Positions 36,726 through 45,847 of a stretch of DNA of 64,000 bases are shown here, in pieces. The position numbers and the translations under genes were made by a program. The notes below the pieces were generated by a model. It worked only from the letters and a program-made list of their open reading frames with translations, searched no databases and was not told where the DNA came from. How positions within the stretch are numbered: the first letter of the stretch is position 1; every line of letters begins with the position of its first letter. This DNA is from Acholoe squamosa. Taxonomy: Eukaryota > Annelida > Polychaeta > Phyllodocida > Polynoidae. The DNA lies in contig OX439049.1 of NCBI GenBank assembly GCA_949317995.1, positions 15,872,395 through 15,936,394 on the forward strand, in the 5' to 3' direction.

Positions 36726-37862
36726 AAATAAATGAGGATTGACATCCAATGGTAAAATATACCAATAATTCTATTGGACTCATTTCAGGGGGGAAACATA
36801 CTCCAATGCAATACTGAATGATGAGTGGGGGCAGGCTTGGTCATTATAAAAAGCTTTCTAAATTTCTATATTCGTTTCCACCATGAAATCACAAAACTCT
36901 AGAGCAATAACGTTGAGTGCCACCTTTTGCCATTATGAAAAGTTAATCAATTTATTTAGAGTCTTATTGGTTCACAGTCCTATCATGCACTAGGCCTACA
37001 CTTTACCAACCAAATTATGTATACTAGATCAACTGGCACGTTTACCAGTCTGTTTACAAACTAATACTGATTGTTCTTTCCTAAATGTGAACAGAATAAA
37101 ATTGTGCTATCCGAGATTTGACTGCATAATACTGTTCCTGCAAGTGATTTAATGAATGATAATCAATAAAGATTACATGAGCTCAAACCTGAATCAAGGG
37201 CATTAGAGCAGCTATAGCATTACACCTATTAATATCATGTCAAGTCATGTCAACAAAGCACCACCATTTTATGGGACTAGAAATGCATCTTTGGGTTCAA
37301 CACTTCTTATAAAAAGTAATATTACCCGGAAAATGGACAGAATGATTTTAGTATGACGGGATGAAATGGGAAGGACTATTAAGAAGTCATGCAACCTTAC
37401 ACTCGATTCGGCAGTGCTCACTAGCAACCCAGGGACTTTGTGAGGAGGGGTATATAGGCAGCCTATCAAAAGTGGGATTGTCGTTTACACATGTAAGTTC
37501 TCCCAAACTCCTCGCCAAATCACTGATTGATAGAACTGGAGGTCATTACACAATAGACGAGAATATAGCTATCCTCTATGTGTCATGGTGGAACCGTTAC
37601 ACAAATGTTTTCTTGCTATGTTTTTTTCTCCGTCTCTGCATAACGAGAATAAAACCGTTACACAATCCTTTTCTCGCTGTAGAAAATTCTTTGTGTTTAA
37701 CTTTGTGCCCACACAACAACAAAAAAAAGGCAGTTCCTTTGTACCTTCTGCCTTTTGGTTGTTAAATATTGATTCCTATGGGGCGTGTCGTAGGGTGATA
37801 AAAGACACAGGAACCAGTGTAAACAAAGTGACAGAAACTGAGGGAAAGTCATTTTTTTCAAT

Positions 37863-39756
37863 ATGCCGCCCCCCACTGACAGATTGGGAAGGAAGACAAG
37901 AAAGTGCCGTCAAAGGGACTCACCTTTCACTCTTTTTGATGAGAAAGAGTTTGCAGCAAATACCGCCTCTCTAAAGATGTTGTAAGAAAACTGGTGGGGG
38001 AAGTACAAGCTGTACAGCAAATTCAAAGGGAGCAAGAGAGGAGGAGGTCTTTCTCACGTCGACAGTGTAATTTTATTTCACACCTAATTTTGATTGAGTC
38101 AAAACATATGCAAAGACCCTGTAGCCTATGTTTGACCTATTTAGTCTTGTATCTGAGGCCCATGTCACAAGTCTCTTCTAAGAATAACCCATGTAACAAT
38201 GTCTGTTTCAGTGATCTACACCCATAATCATCCTTTTATATGAGCCATGAAACCTATAATTAAATCACTTAATTTTATCTTTATTTTCTTGTTACTTTAA
38301 CACATATCTTTTTTTCAGTTCTGCCTTATCCTGAGATACTTTGTGTCTGGGAGTTTTTATGCCATGACTGGGGACTCTCAGAAAGTCTCGAGGACTGCTG
38401 TCTGCCATGCTTTGAAAGATGTAGCGGGCTTCTTCTACACCAACTGAAACAGATTCATCAAGTGGCCCCAGAGCTTCAAGGCCAAGGTGGAAGCTGCCCT
38501 GAAGCTGTATAGGCACAAGGTGAAACGCAAGATGAAGAGGTTGAGCAGAGGACTCCATTTGTCTTCGGGTTCGTAGATGGTACCCACATAGCTGTCAAGA
38601 CTCCGGAGGAAAATGAGAGCCCGTATGTCAACAGAAATGGATACCACTCCATTAACACCACAGTAAGTTTGCTTTCTATTTTAAAGGTTACATAATTTTA
38701 TTTCAGGTCAGCACCTGTAGGATGAAGCAAGGCCTCCATTTTTTTTTGTTTATACATAAATCATTTGTCATCTCTTAACATTGAAAATAACTAAATATAT
38801 ATAATTTTGTCAGCATTGATAAAAAAAACTTACGTAAATAATTTTTTTCAGGTAATATGTGACTATGACAAGAAAATCACGTACATTGATCCCAGGTGGC
38901 CCGGCTCGGTCCATGATGCGTATGCCCTAAGCTCCTGCCCTGTTGGCGATGAGATTGAGTCAGAGGTGTGGGAGGACTTTGTCCTATTAGGAGACGCGGG
39001 GTGAGAAAACTTTTTCCCTCCCTTCTTGTGAAACAAGGATTATTTGAAGTCTTATTGTGTCTAATCATTGTGAGGTCTTTGGTTGACAAGCATACTCCTG
39101 TTTTCTAAGAATCGATACCCCTCTTCCTATGGTACAAGATAAGTTCTTTCCCCCTCTTTTCCCTGTCTAGGTGCATCTACATTTTATCCCCTTTTCCTTT
39201 TTCAGATATGGATTAAGGCGAAAACTTTTCTCTCTTTACAAGGACGAGACGTCTCCCAAGATCAGAAGTTATGGCATCGGAAGAGCCGAGTACGCATAGA
39301 ACAAGCAATAGGGATCCTGAAGCAGCGTTGGAGGTGAGCATGGTTTCCTTTTTTTATTCATAACATTCTCTTATTGTTCAACATTTGGTCCATTATGTAA
39401 GGGTTTATGGTCCGGTTTTAATTTTATTATACCTTCCCTATATTCAAAGCAACCTTTTTGAATTCCTGGTCTCAGTTTATCTCCCTCTCTCGAAATGACA
39501 AAAGTTTTTTTTCAGGGTCCTAGACTCATCTGCAGGCTACATACGCCACAAGCCACAGACAGCAGCCAGAATCATCTACAGCTGTGCCTGTCTCCACAAC
39601 GTTGCTATTGACCATGGGATCCGAATAGTAGAAGACCAAGATGACCCTTACAGACCCCTCCGAGTTCCTTTGGCTCAGCCCACCCAGAGGACAGGGCAAG
39701 AGGAAAATGACCGCAACAAGAGCTTTCGACAAGCTTACGTAGAAAAGTTTTTCTAA
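37863..39756 (+). pseudogene. HARBI1-like (PIF/Harbinger) DDE transposase, multi-exon, damaged
   Basis: Approximate exons are 37863-38065, 38319-38662, 38851-39000, 39206-39333 and 39516-39756, with GT-AG junctions except after exon 1, where the donor looks mutated (CAGTGTAAT). Conserved pieces are: YRLSKDVVRKLVGEVQ; LRYFVSGSFYAMTGDS; FGFVDGTHIAVKTPEE (first catalytic Asp); RWPGSVHDAYALSSC (second Asp); LGDAGYGLRRKLFSLY; RVRIEQAIGILKQRW (catalytic Glu); then SCACLHNVAIDHGI to the stop. The enzyme cuts and rejoins transposon ends in the nucleus, normally helped by a Myb-like partner. Damage: a frameshift near 37,957, an in-frame TGA at 38445, a frameshift near 38,540 and another near 39,270. 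All three catalytic residues remain. The open start is ATG at 37863. Confidence 0.85.
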
Positions 39757-40073
39757 TGTAAATCCTGAACTAACCTTTGGTGAGAAAATGGGGTTTGAAT
39801 CCAACTTACAGTTATAAATAAGTTAACTCTATTTATAAGTATTTATCTCAAATATCATACCACATAGCATGTACAAAGAACGTAATTTAAAATGTCTATG
39901 AGAAATAAGCATATTCATAGGGTTGTTTTTATATCCTATAGGCTTGTTTTGATGTATGAGCAAGATAACCTCAAGCTTTAATGAGGCATTTTTATAAACA
40001 TTAAAGTAATTCTTAACCAGAGAGACAAGAGACATAATACATGTACAGAGAAAGATCCACCTTAAAGTAAATA

Positions 40074-40294
40074 TGGGACTATATACACTCGTGTATATGC
40101 ATATAATTAACAGCGGCGAGTGATCCGCCCTCCCGGTACTACTTGTTGCGCGCAACAATACAGCGCTCCATTTGGTAACTATGGCAAAGCTACCCCCTGC
40201 TATATAAGGCCGGCGCTGCCATTCTATCGGCAGTCGGGCTCTACTACTCATACGGTGCACAACACCCCTGTGCTGGGGGTTGTCACAAATTTTA
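40074..40294 (+). repeat. Ngaro split direct repeat A1
   Basis: 221 bp, repeated at 44608-44828. It contains an 18-base ATATACAC-TC-GTGTATAT dyad at 40081-40098, the perfect palindrome TTGTTGCGCGCAACAA at 40143-40158, and a TATA box. Confidence 0.95.
40201..40207 (+). promoter_or_regulatory. TATA box of the Ngaro element
   Basis: TATATAA followed by GGCCGGCG lies about 190 bases upstream of the first coding ATG. It is the likely core promoter for the genomic transcript. The A2 copy carries the same box at 44,735. Confidence 0.6.
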
Positions 40295-40390
40295 ATTTTT
40301 TACCGGTTGCCAAGGTTGATTGGGCTTCATCAACACTACCATTCGTCTTTTAACCTGGCAAAGTTGGTTTCTACCTAAATTCTGGCCAGG

Positions 40391-41281
40391 ATGGGCCGCA
40401 GAAAACCAAATAAGAAGACGTTAGAGCCTGACTCAGGACCGCCGAGCGGTGTTAGGAGATCTGTCAGAAGGCAAGGGCCTCCTGGGTCGTCCGTTACAGA
40501 CCAGCCCTCAGATCCTCTACCCGCTGATGGGATGACGGACGCTATGTCAGACGAACTGACGGATTTGAAGATCCGGACGGAGGCTGTGGAGGAGAATCTG
40601 GCGAAAATCCTGGATAAGTTGGATGTTTTGACTCCAGAGGGCACCGGCGGGGGCAGCGATCGAGACACGACTTCCAGGCCACGACGGCTGTACAACAGAT
40701 CGAGAGGTGGATCTAGATCAAGTTCGAGCTCCAGCAGTGACAGCTCTCGCTCCAGGTCAAGGTCCAAGCATAGATCAAGAAAACCGAGGGGTGAGTTCGA
40801 CCAGCGAAATTTTTTAGGTCATAAAAAAAATGTTGACAGCCTAGAAAAATTACTAATGGTCAATATTCGCTTAGTCAGTGCCAAACTTGAACAAGGTGAA
40901 GAGGTAAAATATATTCTTGATCACATAGAAATGCTGCTGGAGAAATCTGCCACTAGAATATTTACCCTCAGCTCACTTGTAAATTATGACAAGAGTGTCA
41001 AAGAGCGAGCTGACAAGAGGGGGATAAGAGCATTTGAAACTGTTGAGAATTGTGACATCCTACGACACTTGAGCTACGATGGCACATACACAGCCCAAAA
41101 GTTGGCTAAGTCATCCAAACCTGTTGTCAAAAAATCAGTTAACTCAAAAAATCACTGTTATGCTTACAATAGGCCCGAGGGCTGCAAATTAAATCCCTGT
41201 CGTTACAGACACGTCTGTAGCTCATGTGACTCTGGAAACCACTCTGCTGACAAGTGTCAGAAGAATGGCTCGGAGAAGTAG
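40391..41281 (+). CDS. Ngaro ORF1, Gag-like protein
   Basis: A 296-residue protein starting MGRRKPNKKTLEPDSG. The N-terminal third is charged and disordered, then an Arg/Ser-rich stretch (about 40,690-40,790) resembles an RS domain. A helical segment follows (about 40,800-41,100). The C-terminus (41,157-41,265) holds a CCCH-like finger beginning CYAYNRPEGCKLNPC, followed by CSSCDSGNHSADKC, a knuckle that probably binds RNA. It should package the element RNA. It ends at a single TAG, after which the same frame stays open into the RT region, so this is likely the upstream part of a readthrough polyprotein. It appears intact. Confidence 0.85.
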   Translation: MGRRKPNKKTLEPDSGPPSGVRRSVRRQGPPGSSVTDQPSDPLPADGMTDAMSDELTDLKIRTEAVEENLAKILDKLDVLTPEGTGGGSDRDTTSRPRRLYNRSRGGSRSSSSSSSDSSRSRSRSKHRSRKPRGEFDQRNFLGHKKNVDSLEKLLMVNIRLVSAKLEQGEEVKYILDHIEMLLEKSATRIFTLSSLVNYDKSVKERADKRGIRAFETVENCDILRHLSYDGTYTAQKLAKSSKPVVKKSVNSKNHCYAYNRPEGCKLNPCRYRHVCSSCDSGNHSADKCQKNGSEK

Positions 41282-41335
41282 GATGTTGCCTCTGGGGAGG
41301 GTCGTGCCTCCAGATTAGCTGGCCATGCAGAGGCA
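41279..41335 (+). promoter_or_regulatory. Candidate UAG readthrough signal between Gag and Pol
   Basis: The UAG (41279-41281) is followed by G and then a potential nested stem-loop. The outer stem is TGCCTCTG (41287-41294) with CAGAGGCA (41328-41335). The inner stem is GGAGG (41296-41300) with CCTCC (41307-41311) around a GTCGTG loop. A structured element a few bases 3' of UAG is how murine leukaemia virus type gag-pol readthrough works. Here it is inferred from sequence only. Confidence 0.5.
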
Positions 41336-43225
41336 CTGTTGGTTGACCCCCCTGTTGAGGATTGTGTTCTTGGCAATGTTATGCCAGATATTCCAGTTAT
41401 TGATGAATGTTGTCAAAAGCCACCAGTAGAGGTGGACTTGTTGAATTTTGCCAGCTCTGAAAATAATTTTGTGGAAAACCTTAGTATTACCGGTTTTACC
41501 ACAAGGAGTATTCCAAATGTTGGGGAGTTTTATCCCATTTTTGATGTAAAGTGCTCAGGTAATGTTAGTATAAACATTTACCAAAGTTGTGTTGATGGTA
41601 CATGTTCTTGTCAACATTTTATTGGTGGCCACAAGGCCCAAATTTTGCCATGTAGATTGGCATGTTTCCTAAGACAGGAAGGTGTTATAAATTTACCCAA
41701 ACGTGACTTAGATTATTTGTGGTCGGGTTTTGTAGAAGGTTTCAAAATTGTTGATCCTGGTTGCGAAACAGAGTATGAATGTGTAAATTACAAGTCAATT
41801 TTTCAGGGTAATTTTTATAATGAAATGTGTGAAATTGTTAGGGAAGAACTCCAGGATGGTTCCATTTTTGAAGTAACCTCCAAACCTAGATGCATACATG
41901 CCCTTGGCGGTGTCCCCAAAAGTAACGGTAAATTAAGACCCATTACTGATTGTAGTATGCCCAGAAAAAGGAGTATTAATAATTTTATGGATTCAACTTT
42001 TAAACCTTTTTCATATAAATCCATAAATTCTGTCACGGCAATGTTGAACAAAAATGATTTTATGAGTGTTGTTGACTTAAAGTCCGCCTATAGGTCTATC
42101 AGTGTCTATGGGGAACACCAAAAATTCCAGGGTTTTTCATGGGATATGGGCGATGGTAAGAAATATTATCAGAATAATCGCCTTACTTTTGGACTCAGAT
42201 GCGCTCCCTACATATTCAACCAAATTTCTGATTTTCTGGCTAAGGTGGCAAATTTTTATGGAATTGATAGATTAGTCAACTATCTGGATGACTTCATCAT
42301 TATTGCCAACTCTGAAAGTGAGTGTCGCCGTCAGAGGGACCTTTTAATCGAAATTATGGAATATTTTGGTTTTAAGATTTCCAGAGATAAGGTTACTGAC
42401 CCGAACAGAATTTGTACCTTTTTAGGTATCACCATTGACTCCCATAAAATGGAATTAACATTGCCTAAAGAGAAAGTTGACAAGTTAGCCCATGCTATAG
42501 ACAGTTGCATTTATAAGAAATTTGCCAGAAAAAAAACCTTACAGAGTATTGGTGGCCTGATGTCATTTTGTTCCCAGGTAGTGAGGGGGGGCCGTACTTT
42601 CAGTAGAAGGGTTTTTGACTTGATGGCAAAGGCTAAGGAAAGGGGTGTCATTAAATTAAATCCAGGTATCATAAAGGATTTTTTGTGGTGGAAGGATTTT
42701 TGTAAGATTTTTAATTGCAAAGATTTAATCTTGAATGATGTTTATAATAAACCCATGGTATCTGATGCGTCCATTCTGGGTTATGGAGCATGGTGTGGTA
42801 CAGATTTCCTTTATGGATCTTGGGATGACGTTGACAACTCTAAATTGGGTATAGGTCACTGGGTTGCCCCTCCAAAGTATGACAATATTGATGTTCATGA
42901 ACGTAATATTAATGTGTATGAACTATGGCCCGTTCTAGCTGGTTTAAAGAGATGGGGTCATTTATTCAAGAACTGCCGTCTGAACGCTGTAACGGATAAC
43001 ATGCAGGTGTTGGCAATGTTGAACACAGGCAGAAGTAAAAACCCACTTTGTATGGAGTGGCTGCGTGAAATCTATTGGCAATGTTTTGTATATAACATTG
43101 ATATCTACTCAACCTATATAAAGTCCGCTGATAATACTCTGGCAGACCAATTGTCAAGATTGGACTACAAGAATGTTCTTGCCAAGTGTGAAAAAACTTT
43201 GTCTGAAAATAATATGTGTATCTAA
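41282..43225 (+). CDS. Ngaro reverse transcriptase / RNase H
   Basis: Open in the ORF1 frame straight after its TAG, and ending at TAA 43223-43225. The first likely internal ATG would be at about 41,381 (MPDIPVIDECC). RT landmarks are: VPKSNGKLRPITDCS (about 41,915); MSVVDLKSAYRSI (about 42,063); FGLRCAPYIFNQ (about 42,190); the catalytic YLDD (42281-42292); and FLGITIDS (about 42,420). RNase H landmarks are VSDAS (about 42,758), VTDN (about 42,990) and NTLADQLSR (about 43,134). It copies the element RNA to DNA and degrades the template. About 645 residues are open, a usual length. No damage was seen. Confidence 0.92.
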   Translation, partial: DVASGEGRASRLAGHAEALLVDPPVEDCVLGNVMPDIPVIDECCQKPPVEVDLLNFASSENNFVENLSITGFTTRSIPNVGEFYPIFDVKCSGNVSINIYQSCVDGTCSCQHFIGGHKAQILPCRLACFLRQEGVINLPKRDLDYLWSGFVEGFKIVDPGCETEYECVNYKSIFQGNFYNEMCEIVREELQDGSIFEVTSKPRCIHALGGVPKSNGKLRPITDCSMPRKRSINNFMDSTFKPFSYKSINSVTAMLNKNDFMSVVDLKSAYRSISVYGEHQKFQGFSWDMGDGKKYYQNNRLTFGLRCAPYIFNQISDFLAKVANFYGIDRLVNYLDDFIIIANSESECRRQRDLLIEIMEYFGFKISRDKVTDPNRICTFLGITIDSHKMELTLPKEKVDKLAHAIDSCIYKKFARKKTLQSIGGLMSFCSQVVRGGRTFSRRVFDLMAKAKERGVIKLNPGIIKDFLWWKDFCKIFNCKDLILNDVYNKPMVSDASILGYGAWCGTDFLYGSWDDVDNSKLGIGHWVAPPKYDNIDVHERNINVYELWPVLAGLKRWGHLFKNCRLNAVTDNMQVLAMLNTGRSKNPLCMEWLREIYWQCFVYNIDIYSTYIKSADNTLADQLSRLDYKNVLAKCEKTLSENNMCI

Positions 43226-44182
43226 AAAATTTTTTCAGATCCCAGATTGAGGTCCCTGTTAAGAAAGCAGGAGGAATTTGTGAATTCGGGTGTTGCCATG
43301 ACAACCATGAAAACCAGAAAGCAACAATTTAAGAGGTACAGCAAATTTTGTAGGAAATTTTCCCTAAAAACTTATCCGTGTTTGCCATCTCAGGCCTCTT
43401 TGTACGCCACTTATCTGGCGGATAAGATGAAACCAGTCTCCATCAGAAATTATATTTCGGCTGTATGGTTTTTTCAGAAGTTGCATGGTCACCCTGACTA
43501 CAGTAGTAGTTTTATCCTGAAAAAGACTCTAGATGGTATTGAACGGTGTCAAAGTTTAACCAGAGTTGTTAAATACCCACTTACCATTGTTGACATGTTT
43601 AAAATTTTGTCAACCCTGAATATGACTCTAATATTGGATAGGGTTTTCTGGTGCGCCATTCTGGTACTGTTCAGGGGAGTTTTGAGGTGTTGCCATGTAG
43701 TGGACTCCATACATTCACTAAGGGTGAGGGATGTTGTATTAACTAATGATTATGTAAAACTTCACATTAGGACATCTAAGACAGACCAGTTTGGCCACAA
43801 CCCTTATGATATATACCTAGTACTCGATGAGTCATCTCCATTTTGCCCATCAAAAATTTTGGCAGAGTTGATACAGACTGCTAATGGCAATGTTAATCGG
43901 AAGCTGTTCAGTTTTCCTTCTGGTGGTAGGAGCAAATGCTTGACATATTCATATGTAAATACGCGTTTAAAATTTTTGTCTGTCAAAATTGGCTTAGTAA
44001 ATGAGAATGTTAGTACCCACTCACTGCGCCATGGTGGGGCTACCTTCCTAAAGTCAATTGGCCTTTCAGTAGAAGACATAATGAAACGTTCGAACTGGAA
44101 ATCCAGATGTGTGTATAGGTACTTGCATGATTCAAGTTGTGATTTGTTAAAACTTGATGTATTACCCTCTATTAATGTATAA
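43226..44182 (+). CDS. Ngaro tyrosine recombinase
   Basis: Open in the same frame immediately after the TAA that ends the RT region. The first ATG is at about 43,301 (MTTMKTRKQQFKRY), so translation could start there, be reached by readthrough, or follow splicing at the TTTTTTCAG (43230-43238). Catalytic residues are an Arg in FRGVLRC (about 43,675), the HSLRHGG box (44018-44038), and the nucleophilic Tyr in VYRYLH (about 44,111-44,128). The protein circularises or inserts the DNA copy by strand exchange. No integrase or methyltransferase accompanies it. It appears intact. Confidence 0.92.
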   Translation, partial: KIFSDPRLRSLLRKQEEFVNSGVAMTTMKTRKQQFKRYSKFCRKFSLKTYPCLPSQASLYATYLADKMKPVSIRNYISAVWFFQKLHGHPDYSSSFILKKTLDGIERCQSLTRVVKYPLTIVDMFKILSTLNMTLILDRVFWCAILVLFRGVLRCCHVVDSIHSLRVRDVVLTNDYVKLHIRTSKTDQFGHNPYDIYLVLDESSPFCPSKILAELIQTANGNVNRKLFSFPSGGRSKCLTYSYVNTRLKFLSVKIGLVNENVSTHSLRHGGATFLKSIGLSVEDIMKRSNWKSRCVYRYLHDSSCDLLKLDVLPSINV

Positions 44183-44225
44183 TAATTGTTACTCCGTGAT
44201 GTTCCATGTGTTTGCCGGGTGGTTG

Positions 44226-44608
44226 GCCATTTTGTATGTTCAGATCAATTCCACCAAACACATGTCTCTGTTCAATTATTATTATCATATCCTGTAATCC
44301 ATTCAATACCATCATCACTTGTTATAATATTAATATACCGGTAAATACCTGAAAGTCATCCTAGTATTTATTATAATGTTAATATACCGGTATCTCCCTA
44401 GTGGGTCATCTTGTTATTTATTATAATGTTAATACCGGTAAATACCCTTAAGTCATCCTAGTATTTATTATAATGATAATATATAATATGTGGTTTCCAT
44501 GGTAACAAACTTCATCTCTTTATTATTCAATATACCGGTTACTACCCTAATATAATAATCTACCAGTAGTGTTTAACCGGTATATGTAGTCGCCCCTAGT
44601 TAACTTAT
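44226..44608 (+). repeat. Ngaro split direct repeat B1
   Basis: 383 bp, repeated at 44941-45323 (offset 715). It contains three imperfect copies of a roughly 58-bp unit with TTATTATAATGTTAATA, several ACCGGT palindromes, and GTTTCCATGGTAAC (44493-44506), an X-box-like sequence. Confidence 0.95.
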
Positions 44609-44828
44609 GGGACTATATACACTCGTGTATATGCATATAATTAACAGCGGCGAGTGATCCGCCCTCCCGGTACTACTTGTTGCGCGCAACAATACAGCGC
44701 TCCATTTGGTAACTATGGCAAAGCTACCCCCTGCTATATAAGGCCGGCGCTGCCATTCTATCGGCAGTCGGGCTCTACTACTCATACGGTGCACAACACC
44801 CCTGTGCTGGGGGTTGTCACAAATTTTA
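44608..44828 (+). repeat. Ngaro split direct repeat A2
   Basis: Copy of A1 at a constant offset of 4,534, directly joined to B1. It carries the same palindromes and TATA box, so it could also fire a downstream transcript. Confidence 0.95.
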
Positions 44829-44940
44829 CTTTTTATTTTTAATAATTGTCTTCCATTGATTGTTAGTTTTAAGATTTTAGTCTAGGTGCTGATTGTAACC
44901 TAGGGTTCACTTTTTATTGACTGATACTGCTTTGAATAAA

Positions 44941-45323
44941 GCCATTTTGTATGTTCAGATCAATTCCACCAAACACATGTCTCTGTTCAATTATTATTAT
45001 CATATCCTGTAATCCATTCAATACCATCATCACTTGTTATAATATTAATATACCGGTAAATACCTGAAAGTCATCCTAGTATTTATTATAATGTTAATAT
45101 ACCGGTATCTCCCTAGTGGGTCATCTTGTTATTTATTATAATGTTAATACCGGTAAATACCCTTAAGTCATCCTAGTATTTATTATAATGATAATATATA
45201 ATATGTGGTTTCCATGGTAACAAACTTCATCTCTTTATTATTCAATATACCGGTTACTACCCTAATATAATAATCTACCGGTAGTGTTTAACCGGTATAT
45301 GTAGTCGCCCCTAGTTAACTTAT
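44941..45323 (+). repeat. Ngaro split direct repeat B2
   Basis: Copy of B1, separated from A2 by 112 bp (44829-44940) of unique sequence containing an AATAAA (44935-44940), a possible polyadenylation signal. It ends in AGTTAACTTAT, after which the host composite resumes. Confidence 0.95.
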
Positions 45324-45589
45324 ATTTATTTATAGCCTTTGTTTGTACTTTAGTTGTCTAGAAGTTTTACATTTGACTAGAGCAGCTTTCATAAAAGACT
45401 TCTCTTTCTCTTTCTTTCACCTGAAGCAAAAGTAGGTGTATCTTTATATTTGAAATAAATAAAATCTTTCTCTTGATATCCAACAGAGTGAATAAAGTCT
45501 TTGTCCTTTTTGGTTTATCAATAAACACATAAATGTTACTCCTCAGAGTATGATGCTCTCTCTCCCCTTACTATAGCTAGGATAGAATA

Positions 45590-45830
45590 ATTAAGATGAT
45601 CTAGTAAAGATCGATGTCTATAGATATATCTAAACACAATAATCATAATGCAAAACACCATAACTTTGAAACATCATCTCACCATGTCATGTCTAAACAC
45701 ATGGGCAAACCTAAACATAAACAAAGTAAACACTTTATAAAGCTATAAACACATTGAAATATAAACACAAAGGCTAAGCACATTATTAGGGTAATTGTGT
45801 TTAGACTCTATACACCTTTTTTACAGTGTT
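45590..45830 (-). mobile_element. Right-end fragment of a CACTGCAAAAA-type element
   Basis: It is rich in TAAACACA/GTGTTTAG motifs and ends TTTTTTACAGTGT, the inverse of a CACTGYAAAAA terminus as at 23,383. The other end was not found. It lies just beyond a splice-donor-like site of the adjacent minus-strand gene, so it is probably intronic. Confidence 0.5.
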
Positions 45831-45847
45831 CCTTAGCTGCTTACCTT

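Larger units (their letters stand above)
40074..45323 (+). mobile_element. Complete Ngaro-type tyrosine-recombinase retrotransposon
   Basis: The order is A1 (40074-40294), coding region (40391-44182), B1 (44226-44608), A2 (44608-44828), B2 (44941-45323). Split direct repeats of this A1-B1-A2-B2 kind, plus gag, RT/RNase H and tyrosine recombinase without a methyltransferase, define Ngaro elements within the DIRS order. These integrate by a recombinase rather than a DDE integrase and leave no target duplication, in line with the absence of one here. A copies appear identical and B copies differ at only one base that I could see (A/G near 44,566/45,281), so the insertion is young. It interrupts the Harbinger-type composite. 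Confidence 0.92.

Noticed and set aside
37361..37974. Two overlapping plus-strand frames of about 130 residues before the transposase
   Set aside because: They cover the element terminus and subterminal repeats and do not match any transposase N-terminal segment except for the last part, which is already assigned to exon 1.
40375..40767. Minus-strand 130-residue frame
   Set aside because: It is antisense to the Arg/Ser-rich Gag-like ORF, with no independent evidence.
40074..45323. Classification as DIRS1-like
   Set aside because: DIRS1-like elements have inverted terminal repeats and usually a methyltransferase. This one has split direct repeats and none, which fits Ngaro.
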